Assembly (NCBI GenBank): GCA_034440635.1
Contig: JAOTON010001129.1
Span: 2,249,501 to 2,313,500, forward strand
DNA: 64,000 nucleotides
Reading direction: 5' to 3'
From: Lepas anatifera
Taxonomy: Eukaryota > Arthropoda > Thecostraca > Lepadidae
The position numbers and the translations under genes are program-made. The notes beneath the pieces were generated by a model. That model made no database searches. It saw only the letters and a list, made by a program, of their open reading frames with translations, and was not told the origin of the DNA. Numbering within the stretch: the first letter of the stretch is position 1; each line of letters begins with the position of its first letter. Of this stretch, positions 1-12,023 are shown piece after piece.

Positions 1-1644
1 AATAAGTGATACAAGAACAATGCATGTACATACCTAACTCTTCAATGCCTTCCATTGTATCATATCCGTCCTAGCACCCCTCGATGGCCCTGTTATTGGA
101 ATTAAATTTTCAGCGAGAGATGACCTTCAAAGAATACAACAACCCGTAATATCCCTCTGTCTTCCATTTTTCTTTTGTTTTAACATGAGCCCTACGGGGG
201 CAAAATTTTCTCCCTGCTGGTTTTTCCAAGAAACGCAAAAAAGAAGAAACGAAGGACAGCACTACTTACAGTGCCTTATTCCCAATTCGTGTTATGCCCC
301 TGACTAATTTTTTTGTCAGGTCATGCTAGATACGGGAGCTATTCAAGGGCAAGAGACCCAACCTCAGAACCCAATATAACAAGTTTCACGCTGCGTCAAA
401 GGAATATCTGACAACCGATCAGTTCCAAACAATAGTAGGGGAGACCAGGGCAAAGCGGTCACCCTAGTGATATTTGCTCAATTTTGAAGAAATTGTAATC
501 CCGACTTCTTATGTTATGTACCATGATTTTATCCCATGTTCAATTCTGAAGACACTAGAGGGGACAAAAAGGCAAAAAAATACAAGACATCTGCACAGGA
601 AACCAAAAAGTAAACCTAAGCTATTTTGACCACTTTGCCCCAAGCACGGGCTTATTTTGCCTCGATTCTTTGTTTGCAAGATATTTGGCATGTATACTTT
701 TCAGTTTGATATAATTTTAATATACACTTGTACGTAAATGCTTAGATTCACTTATTTAATATGATAGCGTCTGCGGAGTGGCAATATTGATATCCCCTCC
801 CCGCTACTCAGTTTTCAAACGTTCTAGCATTAAATGTTCCTATCTGACGGTAAAAATGTTTTGCGACAGGCCTCTGTGGTATGCTGCTGTGCCCAACATG
901 GATGGGTAAGTAGCTTCCAGCACCAGAAGACCGACGACTTTAATAGACAAAGTCGCATGTCACAATAGTCGTGAGCTGAATAGGAACGCATGCGTTGATC
1001 CTATCCGGGTGGAAATATTCTGGTTTGCGTAGAGGTTTTAAGCGATGGAATAGAGCATTGTGTGCTGGTCGAAAGATTGCTGTCGTTTGCTTTTGATATC
1101 AGCCGTTTAAGACACAAGCAAATGCTGGCTGCCACGTCTGCAGATAACGTAATTTCAATTGATGTGTAAAATTTCGGTCTGGTTTATCAAACCCACAAGA
1201 AGCGAAAGAAACACGCGTATATTTTTGTATCCACGATGATCGCTAAGGCTTCCTCGCCATTCACGAACCAAGGCGCCCACTAAAGGTATGTAGGTACGTG
1301 CCACACACGAAAATGATATCCTCTGCAACAGCGCCCCCCCACATGTATCGTGAACCCACTTAGGCATATTGCGCAGCGTGACCGACCATCACCTTTTTTG
1401 GATTTAGGTTAAGTCTCTGTACAAAAGATAATTCTCATTTCCATTGCCATCAGTTTGGAAGAACTGGCGTCTCGGTTCGCCTCTCTGGCTCGGACCGGCC
1501 CTCGCAACGCTAATGTCCATTCTTGGTCTTTTACTCCTTGTCCTCTGCATCAACCCCTTGCTGGTCCTCAGGGTGCCTGCTTTCTCCACCTGTGGCTGCT
1601 TTCCCCTCTGGCACTTTCCCTGCATATGCACGAGCTATTTAACT
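1..1644. other. Region without recognisable gene
   Basis: No open reading frame longer than about 75 codons and no protein family, RNA gene or clear repeat end was recognised here. Base composition is ordinary to AT-rich. Confidence 0.5.
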
Positions 1645-1853
1645 AGGTTAGGGCCCTAGCTCAATTTAGGGGCGCCCAAAGGTCGGTGTATATTGGGTCT
1701 CAGAACATCTCCAGGGGCCATTTAAGCTCTGGTCCCCAGTTCAGCTCAGGGGCCCTATAACTGTGCAGCGGCCCAGACCAGCCCAGGGGCTGCCCAGTTC
1801 AGCACAGGGAGCTCAAGATTGGCTTTAGGCCCACCTTAGCTCAGGGGCCAGGT
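1645..1853. repeat. Degenerate minisatellite, CAGCTCAGGGGCC-type
   Basis: A short block in which variants of the core CAGCTCAGGGGCC recur roughly every 25-35 bases, with many substitutions. The same core appears in the opposite orientation over a longer stretch at about 6,350-7,070, so both blocks probably descend from one repeat family. No coding potential. Confidence 0.55.
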
Positions 1854-1867
1854 AGGATCTTCTTTGT

Positions 1868-2690
1868 TGGGACACGCGCATTGACGGGGGCGGGTACCCG
1901 CCCCTCGGCTTTTTCGAAGGGAGGATAAAAACGGCGGCGCGTAGCGCCGCCGTACTTGGCATACCTTTTTCCTCATCATTTTTACAACTTTTTTTCGAAA
2001 TTCTAAGGTTAGGACATCTCAGGTCAGGTCACCAGTACAGGTCAGCCGACCTGACCTCAAAAAAGTTTAAGATAGCATAAGCCGGAACAGGATAAACTTA
2101 TGCAATTGAAACTCGTATCACGCAATGGACCCACCGAGTTATCTCAAATATGTTCCGGTATGTTTGATATCGATGACCTAAGGTCAGGTACGAGCCATGA
2201 CCTCTCCATTGGAAATACATGGGAAAATGGTTTCAATTGAATAACAAGTAATTAATAAAGATAGAGCGTTTATTTTAACTACATTATATTTTGCTCGTCA
2301 TTGCGGTTCTAATGATATGAATTTTAAACCAATTTGACCTTGCCCTGACCTCAGGCCAGGTCAAATCCTTGATTTGACCTAGCAAGGTCATGTTATATAT
2401 CATTCGATTTGGCTTGCTACGGGGATTCATAGTTTAAATCGTTTTGCTCTATCTCTACTTGTTTAGATGTAATGGCCGAAAAACTTCCTTTGCATGTTAT
2501 CCCTATGACGGCTTGTTATGACCTCTAGTGACCCTAAATGTGACCTGACAAAAAATGGTTTAAATATTTTCGATGGAGTAGTGGATGGGCTATCCAACGC
2601 CGTTTACCGTTTTTCGCTACCTAGCGCGGTTCTCGAGATCTTAGGGAGGGGTGGGTACCCGCCTGACTGGCTAATTTGGGGGTTTGTCTA
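1868..2690. mobile_element. Decayed TTAA-family element, type A
   Basis: Begins with ACACGCGCATTGACGGGGG, then the palindrome GGCGGGTACCCGCC and the hairpin GGCGGCGCGTAGCGCCGCC, as at the ends of the better preserved type A copy at 17,377-17,931. Near the other end the GGTACCCGCC motif returns in inverted orientation. The interior carries repeated AGGTCA and TGACCT half-sites. The terminal TTAA target sequences are no longer intact. No transposase is encoded. This copy lacks a 152-bp insert found in the palindrome copies, so it supplies the empty site. Confidence 0.6.
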
Positions 2691-4580
2691 GAAGCGGAGC
2701 ATTGTCGCCGGCGTTGCGTTTGTCCTAAAATAAAGCTGTCGGTTACTAATTGGCGGCAGTTGATGTGTATTTCGATATATTTTTTGCCATAGGCGATTCC
2801 AGGAGTTCAAAATGGGGTCTACAATGTTTTCCATTCGAACCTTCCGAAGTGAATATACTGCCTACAGAATGGACGGGAGGGCTAAACATAACCATGCATG
2901 GAGCCCACATGTGTGTTATATAATGACAGGAAGCCATCGACGTGCTCAGGTACCGTAATTAGGGGTGGGGGGGGTTCACTCACACCCAAGTTCATTTTAG
3001 CGTTGTGTCTGTATTGAATGGGGCAGAGCATCGAAGATATGCATTTAATCCTCACACCAAATGGACACAATTCACCCATACGTGGATCCAGGAGTGTTCC
3101 CCGGGTCGAGCAGGGGTGGATAAAGCCGGGGTAATTTGAAAAGTAGCCATACCTGAAAGGTGGGGTTGTTTGTCTTACCCTACTGTTTTGCCTCCCTGAA
3201 TCCACATCTGACATATTTTTTGGCATTTGATGACTTTGTTTGACAAAAGAGATATCACACTACCTGGCGTATGCATTTCTGCAAAAAAGCGAGCAAAAAT
3301 CATATAATTCCGACAAAATTCTGGCGCTTAAATCACCCTTGAATTTTTTATTTCACCTAAATAGAAGATATCACCATGTTCAAGCAATTCCCTTTCAATC
3401 CATACCAGTTTCGTGAAAATCGAGCCTTAGAGACAAGAGTTACGGATAATCTAAAAAAAATGCTGACATTTTGCATATTTTGAACCCCTTACCCTAAATT
3501 TTCAAAATTGTGGGATTTTCTTTTTGAAAAATGGAGGTTAGCGCAAGATGAATCGATTGCAGTGTGAATTTTAAAATCGGTTGTGTAAATTTTAAAATCT
3601 TCGGGGGCAGAATCTGCCCTCTTTTGGAAATAGGAGTAGCCGGAAGCCCGTTGGAAGCAGGGTTAAGTTAGTCATGGGCGGATGCAGGATTCATTATCGA
3701 GGGGGAGGCACATAGACCAGGTTTGCACCAGCTAGTGCCGAATTGCAGTGTAGTGTAGTCGAGGACTTGATCAGAGGGTAACCACTCTCCTCTTCTGCTT
3801 ACTCTGAATTCGCCCTTTATACCCTTGATGCCAGGAAAAATGTAAAATCGGCAGGTATAATGGAAAGCCAATGTGCATGGTGCTTTATGTTTGGACTACA
3901 GAAATGCATATATGTAATTAACATAGGGTGTCCAGTTCAACATGCCGCTTCGAATCCGTAATGAGACATATATATTAACAGAGTAACACACTCTCCACAA
4001 GCTTTTTGTACCCAACATATACCAAGCTAATATATCAACGTAGAAGCAATAAGAGTCAAACATAATGCTATGCCAGGTACGGGCCAGAATTTTAGCCCTT
4101 CCCCCATTCAGCAGACATTGCTGTGCAATGACTAAAACTCAGCCTTATATTAATCTTGTATAAAATAATCCTGGAAACGATACGTTTGTAAAAAGTATGA
4201 ACAAGCAGCTAATATCAATGATCCCCCTCATTGTCATGTTAAAAAACAGTCTGAAATGTAAGAATTCCATAATTCATATCCTTTACACACCAACACACAA
4301 TGAAATGCCGACAAAAAATTCATAGCATCAGACTCATCAATGGGAGTAAGCATGTGGAATAGTCTAGTTCCTTTCACCGTTAGTGCCCCAGGGGATTCAA
4401 AAATTGCTCAAGGAGGGGGCGAACCCTGATAGGGGCGGCCTCGAAGGAGGCCCAGAATAGCTTTTGGGGGCTCAACCGTGCAAGATGTAAATTTTCGTAA
4501 AAACGCATATTGTAAAACCCACGACCCCACTGTTGAGGTTTACTCGTGGCTTCACTCCCGCATCGGATTTCCCTTTTTAT
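2691..4580. other. Region without recognisable gene
   Basis: Only short open frames with no recognisable domain. A poly-G tract lies near 2,965. No RNA gene or transposon end could be supported. Confidence 0.45.
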
Positions 4581-5480
4581 TCCTACTGCCAGTTTCGGAT
4601 TTGATTCTCACCTGGCGGGACCGTGCACGGGGAGCGACCTTTAAGTCGAGTACTCTGCCCGTGTCTCACGGTCTGGCCCCGCCCCCGACCTGAAATAGAC
4701 ATACATATGAGACCCCGCACACCACGATCCAAGATCGTGGGCGAGACTCGGATCCCAGCAAGCCGTTGACGTGGCCTGGCCCCCGAGAGCCGAATGAATC
4801 CCTTAAGGAAAGGCGACTCTGCCACCGTCACTCAATCCAGGACTCACCCGGGCCCGGGTTATCACACCCGTCAGTGCCTGCAGCCACGAACTGAATACGG
4901 ACCACCGACCCCGGCATTCCTCGCATTACGTGAGCCCGGTCTGCAACGCTAGATCCCGTCGGATTCTGGCCCTCGAATAGATATAACACGCCTACTTTCC
5001 TTTGAGCTTTCGCCCGCGGCTACCGCGCTGTCCAGTCACGGTATAACGACGAAGCGCTCCACTCGCAGCCGCCGTCAGGGTCGACTCGACGGCCGCGAAA
5101 GAAGCGTGAGATCTAAGCAATGACCAGCGTGCAGCCGGGATACCCCGAGGCGCAAGGGGATTAGAGGTCTCGTCAGACCCACAACCGGTCCCCGCAACAG
5201 ACAAGAGGTGATCACGGTCCCCTTCTTTGCAACGTCTGCCACACGCCAAAGCTGTTAGACGGCCCTGGACCACGTTTAGGCACAGTTCTGTGTGAAATGA
5301 TGTCTCTCCCCTGCCCCTTCATCCCCGTCAGGCACCCAGGTGGCTCCCATTTGGGCTGGGATTGAATCAGCATCATGATTGCTAAATAAATGACCCCACC
5401 CCCAATTAACGTTATGGACCTCTAAGAAACTCCCCTCAGAGCCGGGTCGGGGATGAGCCTGTTAGGCGCGTATCCTTTCG
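4581..5480. other. GC-rich block without assigned function
   Basis: About 0.9 kb that is clearly richer in G+C and CpG than its flanks, with a local inverted repeat around the CACGATCC/GGATCGTG-like motif near 4,722-4,740. Open frames of 80-93 codons exist on the minus strand but resemble no family I know. It could be a CpG island, a short non-coding gene or a repeat. I did not recognise rRNA, snRNA or tRNA consensus in it. Confidence 0.35.
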
Positions 5481-5489
5481 CTGATTCTC

Positions 5490-5646
5490 ATTTAACCTTT
5501 CCAAACAGTGTCGCACAGATGGAGCCCTTGTATTTTCATTGAATTTAATCACGAACCAACGTATTCCTATTTAGCCTTTCCAAACAGAGTAGCACAGATA
5601 GAGCCCTTATATTTTCATTACATTTGATCCCGAAACAACGAATTCC
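5490..5646. repeat. Two-copy 79-bp direct repeat
   Basis: Positions 5,490-5,568 and 5,569-5,646 are adjacent direct copies sharing the core TTTCCAAACAG and later GAGCCCTT.TATTTTCATT, with about a dozen substitutions between them. No coding function is apparent. Confidence 0.8.
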
Positions 5647-5747
5647 AATGACATTTATATTCCGGAGACGCCTGCTCACGGGCAAAGAAAGTATGATTTG
5701 GCTATCCGAAAATATAACAATACTGTCCATGAAACACCACCCTTCCA

Positions 5748-5815
5748 CCATTCACACTACCACACACCCACACATACACCCACACGCACCCACACGCACG
5801 GTAACGCGCACGGCG
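5748..5815. repeat. CA/CCCA-rich simple repeat
   Basis: Low-complexity tract of ACACCCACAC-type sequence. It is followed about 60 bases later by a GC-rich TATATA-containing segment near 5,873. That resembles a core promoter, but with no downstream gene I do not call one. Confidence 0.7.
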
Positions 5816-6349
5816 CGACCCACCTCTACGGAGCGACGGGCAGGAGAAAGCCCCGTTCTAACCTGTCCGCGGCTTATATAGCCTCCGCGGGGCTCCCTCA
5901 GCTGCCACCTCGTACTGCCGCTAGTCGGCCCAGCAGCCCACACCCACCGAGCCAGGCTAGATTCCTAACAGTCAAATAGCAAAATAATTCACACATACAT
6001 AATAACTTTACAATATGCACAAAAACATGTCGGCGAGCAAAAAAAAAAAACAAACAACGTTTTGGGGGAAAATTTCTGAGCATCCTAAACGCTCACAAAA
6101 CTATGAATTGGCCTTAAACTCCCTGAGATCCGTTCAACATTTGATTGAATCTCCAAAAATCCAAGGTTTGGCCGAATTTCAGCTAGGATCACAGATCGCA
6201 TACAATATTCTGGAGCCTGCTTGAACTACGAGTTTAAGAATATTGTACTTACCTACTACTCCCAATCAGGGACGGATGTTGTAGCCACAGAGGGCAGAGA
6301 CCAAAGGAGTCCCGCAAGCAAGGCAGGGGCCAATTGTAGCCAGAATATT

Positions 6350-7070
6350 ACCGGGCCCCTTTAGATATTCAGGCGCCAGCACTAATCCTGAAACCCTGGT
6401 ACTGGATTCATCTGAGACTTTCGGGTCCGTTTAACTGGTATGGGGCCTCTCAGCTGATTTTGGACCTTTGAGTTAGTTTTGAGCCTCCTGAGAGTAAGCT
6501 TTGCAACTAGTCCCTGGGCTGTTCTGGGGCCATGAGAGGGTATTGCAAAGGAGCTTACTGGCATGGCCTTAGACTCCACCACGCTGTTTGGGGCCCCCTG
6601 AGCTGAGAAGAACCCCTATGGTGGAATTATTGAGACGGGCACCAGCTGGTCTAGAGCCCCTGAGAGGATCTACTGAAGATGTCTTTGGCTTTATCGTAGG
6701 GTTCCTAGCTGGATTGGTGTTTATTGAGCTGGTAAGAACCCCTGAACTGGCATTGAATTTTTTAGTTTGCCCAGGCTCTATTGCGCTGATCTAGACCCCA
6801 CGCTGCTTTGGGGCCTCTAAGCCTGTTGGGGGCCCAGTTGGTCTGGCCTCCTGAGTTTTTTTTTACTTGCTCAGCTGATCTAGGGCCCCTGGGCTTATCT
6901 GGGTCCCTTCTAGATGGTAAGGGCTCCCATGCTTATCTTGAAACCCAGGTTTTGGCACTAGGGCTCCCTTAGCCGTCAATGCCTCCTTATCTGGTTCGAA
7001 ACCTCTTAGCTGTTACGGGCCCCTCGGCTGATCTTATAACCCCTGAGTTGGGTTCGGGCCCCTTGAAAGG
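6350..7070. repeat. Degenerate minisatellite, GGGCCCCTGAGCTGAT-type
   Basis: Roughly 25-30-base units built around GGGCCCCTGAGCTGATCT, heavily diverged, run for about 700 bases. The core is the reverse complement of the one at 1,645-1,853. The 68-codon open frame crossing it is a by-product of the repeat and not a gene. Confidence 0.6.
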
Positions 7071-7524
7071 GGGTTTGTGTTGCATGTTACAGTGGGGTGC
7101 TCCAGTACTGAAAAAGGGCGGTCAATCATGAAATATAGGCACCCAATCACAAACAAGAGGGCAAGCAAAAATCGATGAAGGTGGTCCATGTTCAAGTGAG
7201 ACTCCCAATGGTATGCCGGGGAAAGCTTACTCAAAATCAGGGGTGGCACAAAATAAAAAGGCCAGCTTCAACTGGTTTATCCTTCGAGTTTTGGTCTAGC
7301 ATTCACTGTTCGTATCCAAGGTGTCGCCAACTTTCGTTCGCCTTCGGCACCCGAAATCGGTGGAAGCGGCACTTGGGTCGTAAGTGAATGAAACATTCGT
7401 TGTAAAGACAGTAACCAAAATATTAATAAATGTTTACAAATATTCACTTTCCAGTTAATCACAGCAGTTTAGAATTATCTTGCGAGAAGTGTATAATGTA
7501 TATCAGGCGTGTAACTTTGTATAC

Positions 7525-7552
7525 TTTTAGGGGTGCGCGAGCACCCCTAAAA
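7525..7552. repeat. Perfect 12-bp hairpin
   Basis: TTTTAGGGGTGC, a four-base loop, then its exact reverse complement. Two more GCACCCC motifs follow within 45 bases, which suggests the end of a decayed foldback element. Function unknown. Confidence 0.6.
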
Positions 7553-8144
7553 CTTTGAAAGCACCCCTTAACTTCCAAAAGCACCCCAAAAACTATTATG
7601 CGACGTTCTAATAGGACATAATGTCAGGATTATATAGCAATTAAATAATAAGTATCAGAGATTCGGAGCTCTCTTGTAACCATTCATCTGGAGATAATGT
7701 CGAGCTTAAAAGATTACTTAAGCGATCTGAAGATTTCATATAACCGCATGAGGTCATATTTAGACGGTGAGCCGCGGGAGTAACTATGAAAATTAGGTAG
7801 CTGCCACTTGCACCAAAGCCGAAAGAGCGCGTTTTTCAAAATGTTAATTGCCGTGTCGCCGTTGTCTCAGAATCAGTACCATCGAGTACACTCTTCGTTT
7901 CCTTGATCATGTCTTCCAGACAGAAAAAACAAAGTTCACTGCTGGACTTCTTTTCCAAAATGTCATGGTGCATGCTGCAATGTATTTCTGAATTTATTTA
8001 GGCCGTATGTAGATCAGACCTGTCCATAGCTGATATACGTACCAAAGGAGGGTCAAAAAGCAGCATGTGGCAGCTGTGATCTATTGGAACTTGTTTAGAA
8101 AGGGAGAGAAATCAGGGCCAATATCTGGGAAACGTAGCTTGTGC

Positions 8145-9814
8145 TTAACCCTCGCCCGTCCGAGAGGAGCATCGATGGTCTCCGTAAGGCTTTTTAAGGA
8201 TAGCGGATAAACGGTGGCGCTGCGCCGCCGTATCTTTCATATCTCTTCTTTCATCAACTCCGCATCTTTAAAAAAAATCAAGTTTGGTCATGTTAGGTCA
8301 GGTCATCAGGCCAAGGCAAGTGACTTCATCTAAAAAATTAGGATTGTATTTATGCAATAAGTAAAATTAAGTTACTTATAAGTAAGAACACGTTTAACCT
8401 AGCAATCCGACACTTAAAAACTATTATGGGCCTACCGGGTGCTGCAACATATATTTCGAGTTTATGAAATCGGTGATATAACTAGTTTCATTTGTGGGCG
8501 ACTTCTTCAATGGAAATACATGGTAAAAACTGTAAAATAGCTATATTTTGGCTCACTTTGCTTAACCCTCGTCCTTCAGGGGGGGGGCGATTCGACGCCC
8601 CTCGTTATTTTTCGCGATGACACAAAAAGTTTCGTTTAGGACAATGTTGCGTGGAAATTGTATAACAAAATTACTTTGACACATCTTGATTAAATTTTAA
8701 GTAAATGTCATGTCGAGTCGCTGAGTTATGACGTCATTTCTATGCCCATGTAAGGCAATTTTGGTCCTAAAAATAAATCTGAAAAACCGAGCGTTACTCG
8801 GCTTCTAGAAGAGCTAGATCAGGTTTCTAAACAGGATTCAAGGGCTCCTGAAAAGGCAATTTGGAATACGCCATCTATTTTGAGGTCAAGTCCATAACGA
8901 AGGCACCAGGGGTCCCCAAAGGTCAGCAAAGGTTACCGTTTTAGAAGCTCTTGTTGGCTATACTCATGGACGGGACAAGATGCAGCAATGAATTTGGTAT
9001 CATAGTGACGAGCGCCACCCAAGGATTCGATGATATGCGAACTCACTTCGACCTTGACCTAAGGTTATGTTAGGTGGTCTAAGGCCAAGGTAACGCGTGA
9101 CCTTGCAAGGTCATGCCGCATATTGTGGAACTCCTTGGGTCACGAAAAACACTTTGACATCTTGGTTCTAGGCCTATTGATTCCCGAATCATAAGGGATT
9201 TTCTAAATAACTCAAAATTTCACCATTTTGTGACCTCACGAGGTTACTAGTTAGCCTAGGGTAAACATAATTGTACACTGTCGGAGAGTTCAGGCCTCGG
9301 GCAACAGGCTGCGCTTAGTCTTTCAACCTTTCTTAGTTTTCAAACGGATGAGGGTCGAATCGATCCCCCCGGTAGGGCGAGGGAGTAAAATACCTCCAGA
9401 AGGGCAAGGGTTAAAATAGCTTTCTGTTCTCGTAATATAAGTATATTGGGCCACCCCAACGGTCCAACTTGACATGTTTGTTCTATGATCTATGTAAGGT
9501 CATTTGGGACTGTTTAAGCCTTTTTCAGACATGGGTTCGCAGGAAACCCGGGCAACTTCGCTGGACAACTTGGCAGGAAATGATAACAGAGATTTTGCTT
9601 TGGTACCATTTCTTTTAGCTTGTCATTACGAGTCGATTGGTATGCATATCGATTATGTCAGACAAGAGAATGCTCTTGACCTGACCTTTAGTTAGGTCAT
9701 TCTTAGATTTTGACACAGCATGTTCATACCAAACATAATTTGATTCACCGTAACGAGAGGATTCGGCTACATTATGGCTCTAGCTTAACGCAGTTTTCGA
9801 CCTCAGTTTGGCTA
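8145..9814. mobile_element. Outer TTAA-family element, interrupted, far end unresolved
   Basis: TTAACCCTCGCCC at 8,145 matches the ends of type B/D elements and is followed by a short GCGGCGC-type hairpin and AGGTCA-rich DNA. The segment 9,500-9,810 resembles the interior of the element at 61,507-62,672 (shared ACTTGGCAGGAAATGAT and later CATAATTTGATTC). That indicates an older element split first by the insertion at 8,566-9,410 and again at 9,819. The right end could not be placed and may lie beyond 10,612. Confidence 0.45.
8566..9410. mobile_element. TTAA-flanked non-autonomous element nested at 8,562
   Basis: TTAA at 8,562-8,565 and 9,411-9,414 encloses 845 bp. The termini are inverted: CCCTCGTCCTTC at the left and GAAGGGCAAGGG at the right. 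The interior contains many AGGTCA, TGACCT and related half-sites, and no open frame of note. The ends (CCC...GGG at TTAA) are what is expected for a piggyBac-type miniature element; that classification is inference. Confidence 0.6.
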
Positions 9815-9818
9815 TTAA

Positions 9819-10608
9819 CCCGCGCCCTGGTGGGCCCCCGAGCCACCTTAGCCCTGGTGGGTGGGTTGGGGGAGGGGGGTTTGAACGCCTGCCCCCTCGA
9901 ACTCGGCCCCTGCACGGGATAGCGCAAAACGCGAAGGCTGGTGGATAGCTCAAAGAAATTAATGAATAAACTATATCAGTCATTGTTTGGCTCAGGTCAA
10001 TATCAAGGTCATGACAGGTCAAAGAAAGTGACATTTTGAGTATATTTTTCGGCTCTAGCGTCTGAAAGAGTTGAGCTTTAGAACTATTTTCTAGGCTCCA
10101 TTTGCTTCCTCTCATCACGGCGAATCGAATGATGTATAATATGATCATACTAGGTCAAAACACAAAAATTTCCTGACCTCAGGTCAGGTCAAAGTCACTT
10201 TTTTATCTAGCCTAGTCAATATGCACATCAATCGACTTGGAATAGCAATCCAAGCCCAATGGTATCAAAATAAAAGTTGTACCATCATTTCATGCAAAGT
10301 TATTGACCTAATTCCGAAAACTGCTTAAGTAGCCCAGATGACCTCTCAGCGGTCACAGGTAAAAAATGCAACATGAACCTGAAAAAGGGCCCAGGATACT
10401 GAGATTTTGAGAATATGAAGGTATTCTCAGCTGCATCTACACAAATACAGCCCAATTTCTGTTTTCCCCATGTATTTCCAATAGAGAGGTCATGATCCGT
10501 ACTTGACCTTAGGTCATCGATATGAAAAATCCTTTTGGCGGCCCCGCCGTTTTTCGTGCCGCAAAAAACCGAAAGGGGGTGTTCAAACACCCCACCCCGG
10601 GGAGAGGG
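9819..10608. mobile_element. TTAA-flanked non-autonomous element, type D
   Basis: TTAA at 9,815-9,818 and 10,609-10,612 encloses 790 bp. The left end reads CCCGCGCCCTGGTGGG and the right end contains GGTGTTCAAACACC followed by GGGGAGAGGG. The subterminal GTGTTCAAACACC palindrome is shared with the element at 61,507-62,672. AGGTCA half-sites are frequent inside. No transposase is encoded. Confidence 0.6.
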
Positions 10609-10811
10609 TTAAATAAGTGTTCAAAGCTTTGTTAGTCCAAGAACAATGTAACACCATATATAAGTTTAAATGATGGTAAAATGCAAACAATAACACTAAA
10701 TAGGTGGGTGGCCGTTTGTCTGCGCGCTAGTTTAAAAAAACACCCAAAACTCCTGGTTTAACCACGTTTACAGCTTTTCGAGCTGTGACCTTTGATGAGC
10801 AGGAAGCTTAA

Positions 10812-11834
10812 CACGCGCCCCGCTGGGGTCCCTGGCATGACGCACCCCGCTGGGGGGGGGCGTATTTCGCCTCCCTGCCTCCGTATCTCATTTCCCAGGA
10901 AAACTAAAGAAAAATTACGCACGGCGCTCGAAAGCTCCTGACGTGGCCAAGAGAAATTACATGAAGTATTTTTATGTCAGGACAATATTGAGGTCAGCAT
11001 AGGTCTAAGAATATTCCATAGGCTTACAACAGGGCAGTGCACGTTTCCCCCTCCAGATATTTATTCAGTGGAGTTAGAGCAAATATTCACGCCACATTGG
11101 ATTCCTCTCATTGTGGTGAAGCGAAAAATGCACTCGTATAATATGACCTTGCTAGGTAAAAAATGTGAAAATGACCTGACATCAAACTAGGCCAGGGTCA
11201 CAGGGTGACCTGGTATGGTCATTTTGCATGTCAATCGACTCCCTGTGACGATATAAGCAAAATGCAAGCAAAATGGGAGCTTTATGTCAGTGCAGTGAGA
11301 AGTTGACAAAACAATCACTGTATGCTTCTGTGACCTAACATGAACTTAAAGAGGTCAAATAGTAAAAAAATCAACTTTAAGGTCAATATCGTGGTAAGAA
11401 TACACGGTTTGAGAATTTTCAGTTTTATCTATCCAGTATTTACTAAAAACGAGACCTTTCAATTTTTCACCATAGACTTATAATATGGTGACCAAAAATT
11501 TGACCCCATCTTAGGTCAATGATATCGAAATTCCGAGATAGCAGATTTGTAGAACCTAACGACATCATCATATTGTGAAAGTTTCAAACTGATCGGTGGG
11601 CAGATGTTCCTTAGGCGCCGCTTCAAACTTGTGATTTTAGGTTTTGAGGTCGGGTCACTTGACCGTGGATAGCTCCTTCACCTGACACGACTTGACCTAG
11701 AAAATTCAGAGGCGTAAAATGGATAAGGGATAAGGCACTGCAAGTTTCGTTGCTCTGCATCTCTTTGTCTTTGCCTTATCCGGGGAAAACCAGTAGGGGA
11801 GGGGGCGAATTTCGCCCCCCCAGCGGGGTGCGTG
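10812..11834. mobile_element. TTAA-flanked non-autonomous element, type C
   Basis: TTAA at 10,808-10,811 and 11,835-11,838 encloses 1,023 bp. Terminal inverted repeats are CACGCGCCCCGCTGGGG at the left and CCCCAGCGGGGTGCGTG at the right, matching at all but one of 17 positions. The interior is rich in TGACCT/AGGTCA motifs and lacks a protein-coding frame. A second, truncated copy lies at 13,064-13,487. Confidence 0.7.
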
Positions 11835-12023
11835 TTAAAGCATCCGCGCAGGAACTATTTTGAACTTGTGGGAAAGGGTCTTCGACTTCGGTTGGGCCGA
11901 AGATAACTCGGCTTATCGTTTGATTTGTTGCTGAAAACAAGGTACGGAAACGGCTGGAAAATGGTGGGCACTGCCCCCATATTCCGAAAGTTTTTTACTA
12001 CGGTTTTTGGGCGCATCTCTTAA

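Noticed and set aside
5868..5915. TATA-box core promoter
   Set aside because: TATATA with GC-rich flanks is suggestive, but no downstream gene or transcript evidence exists.
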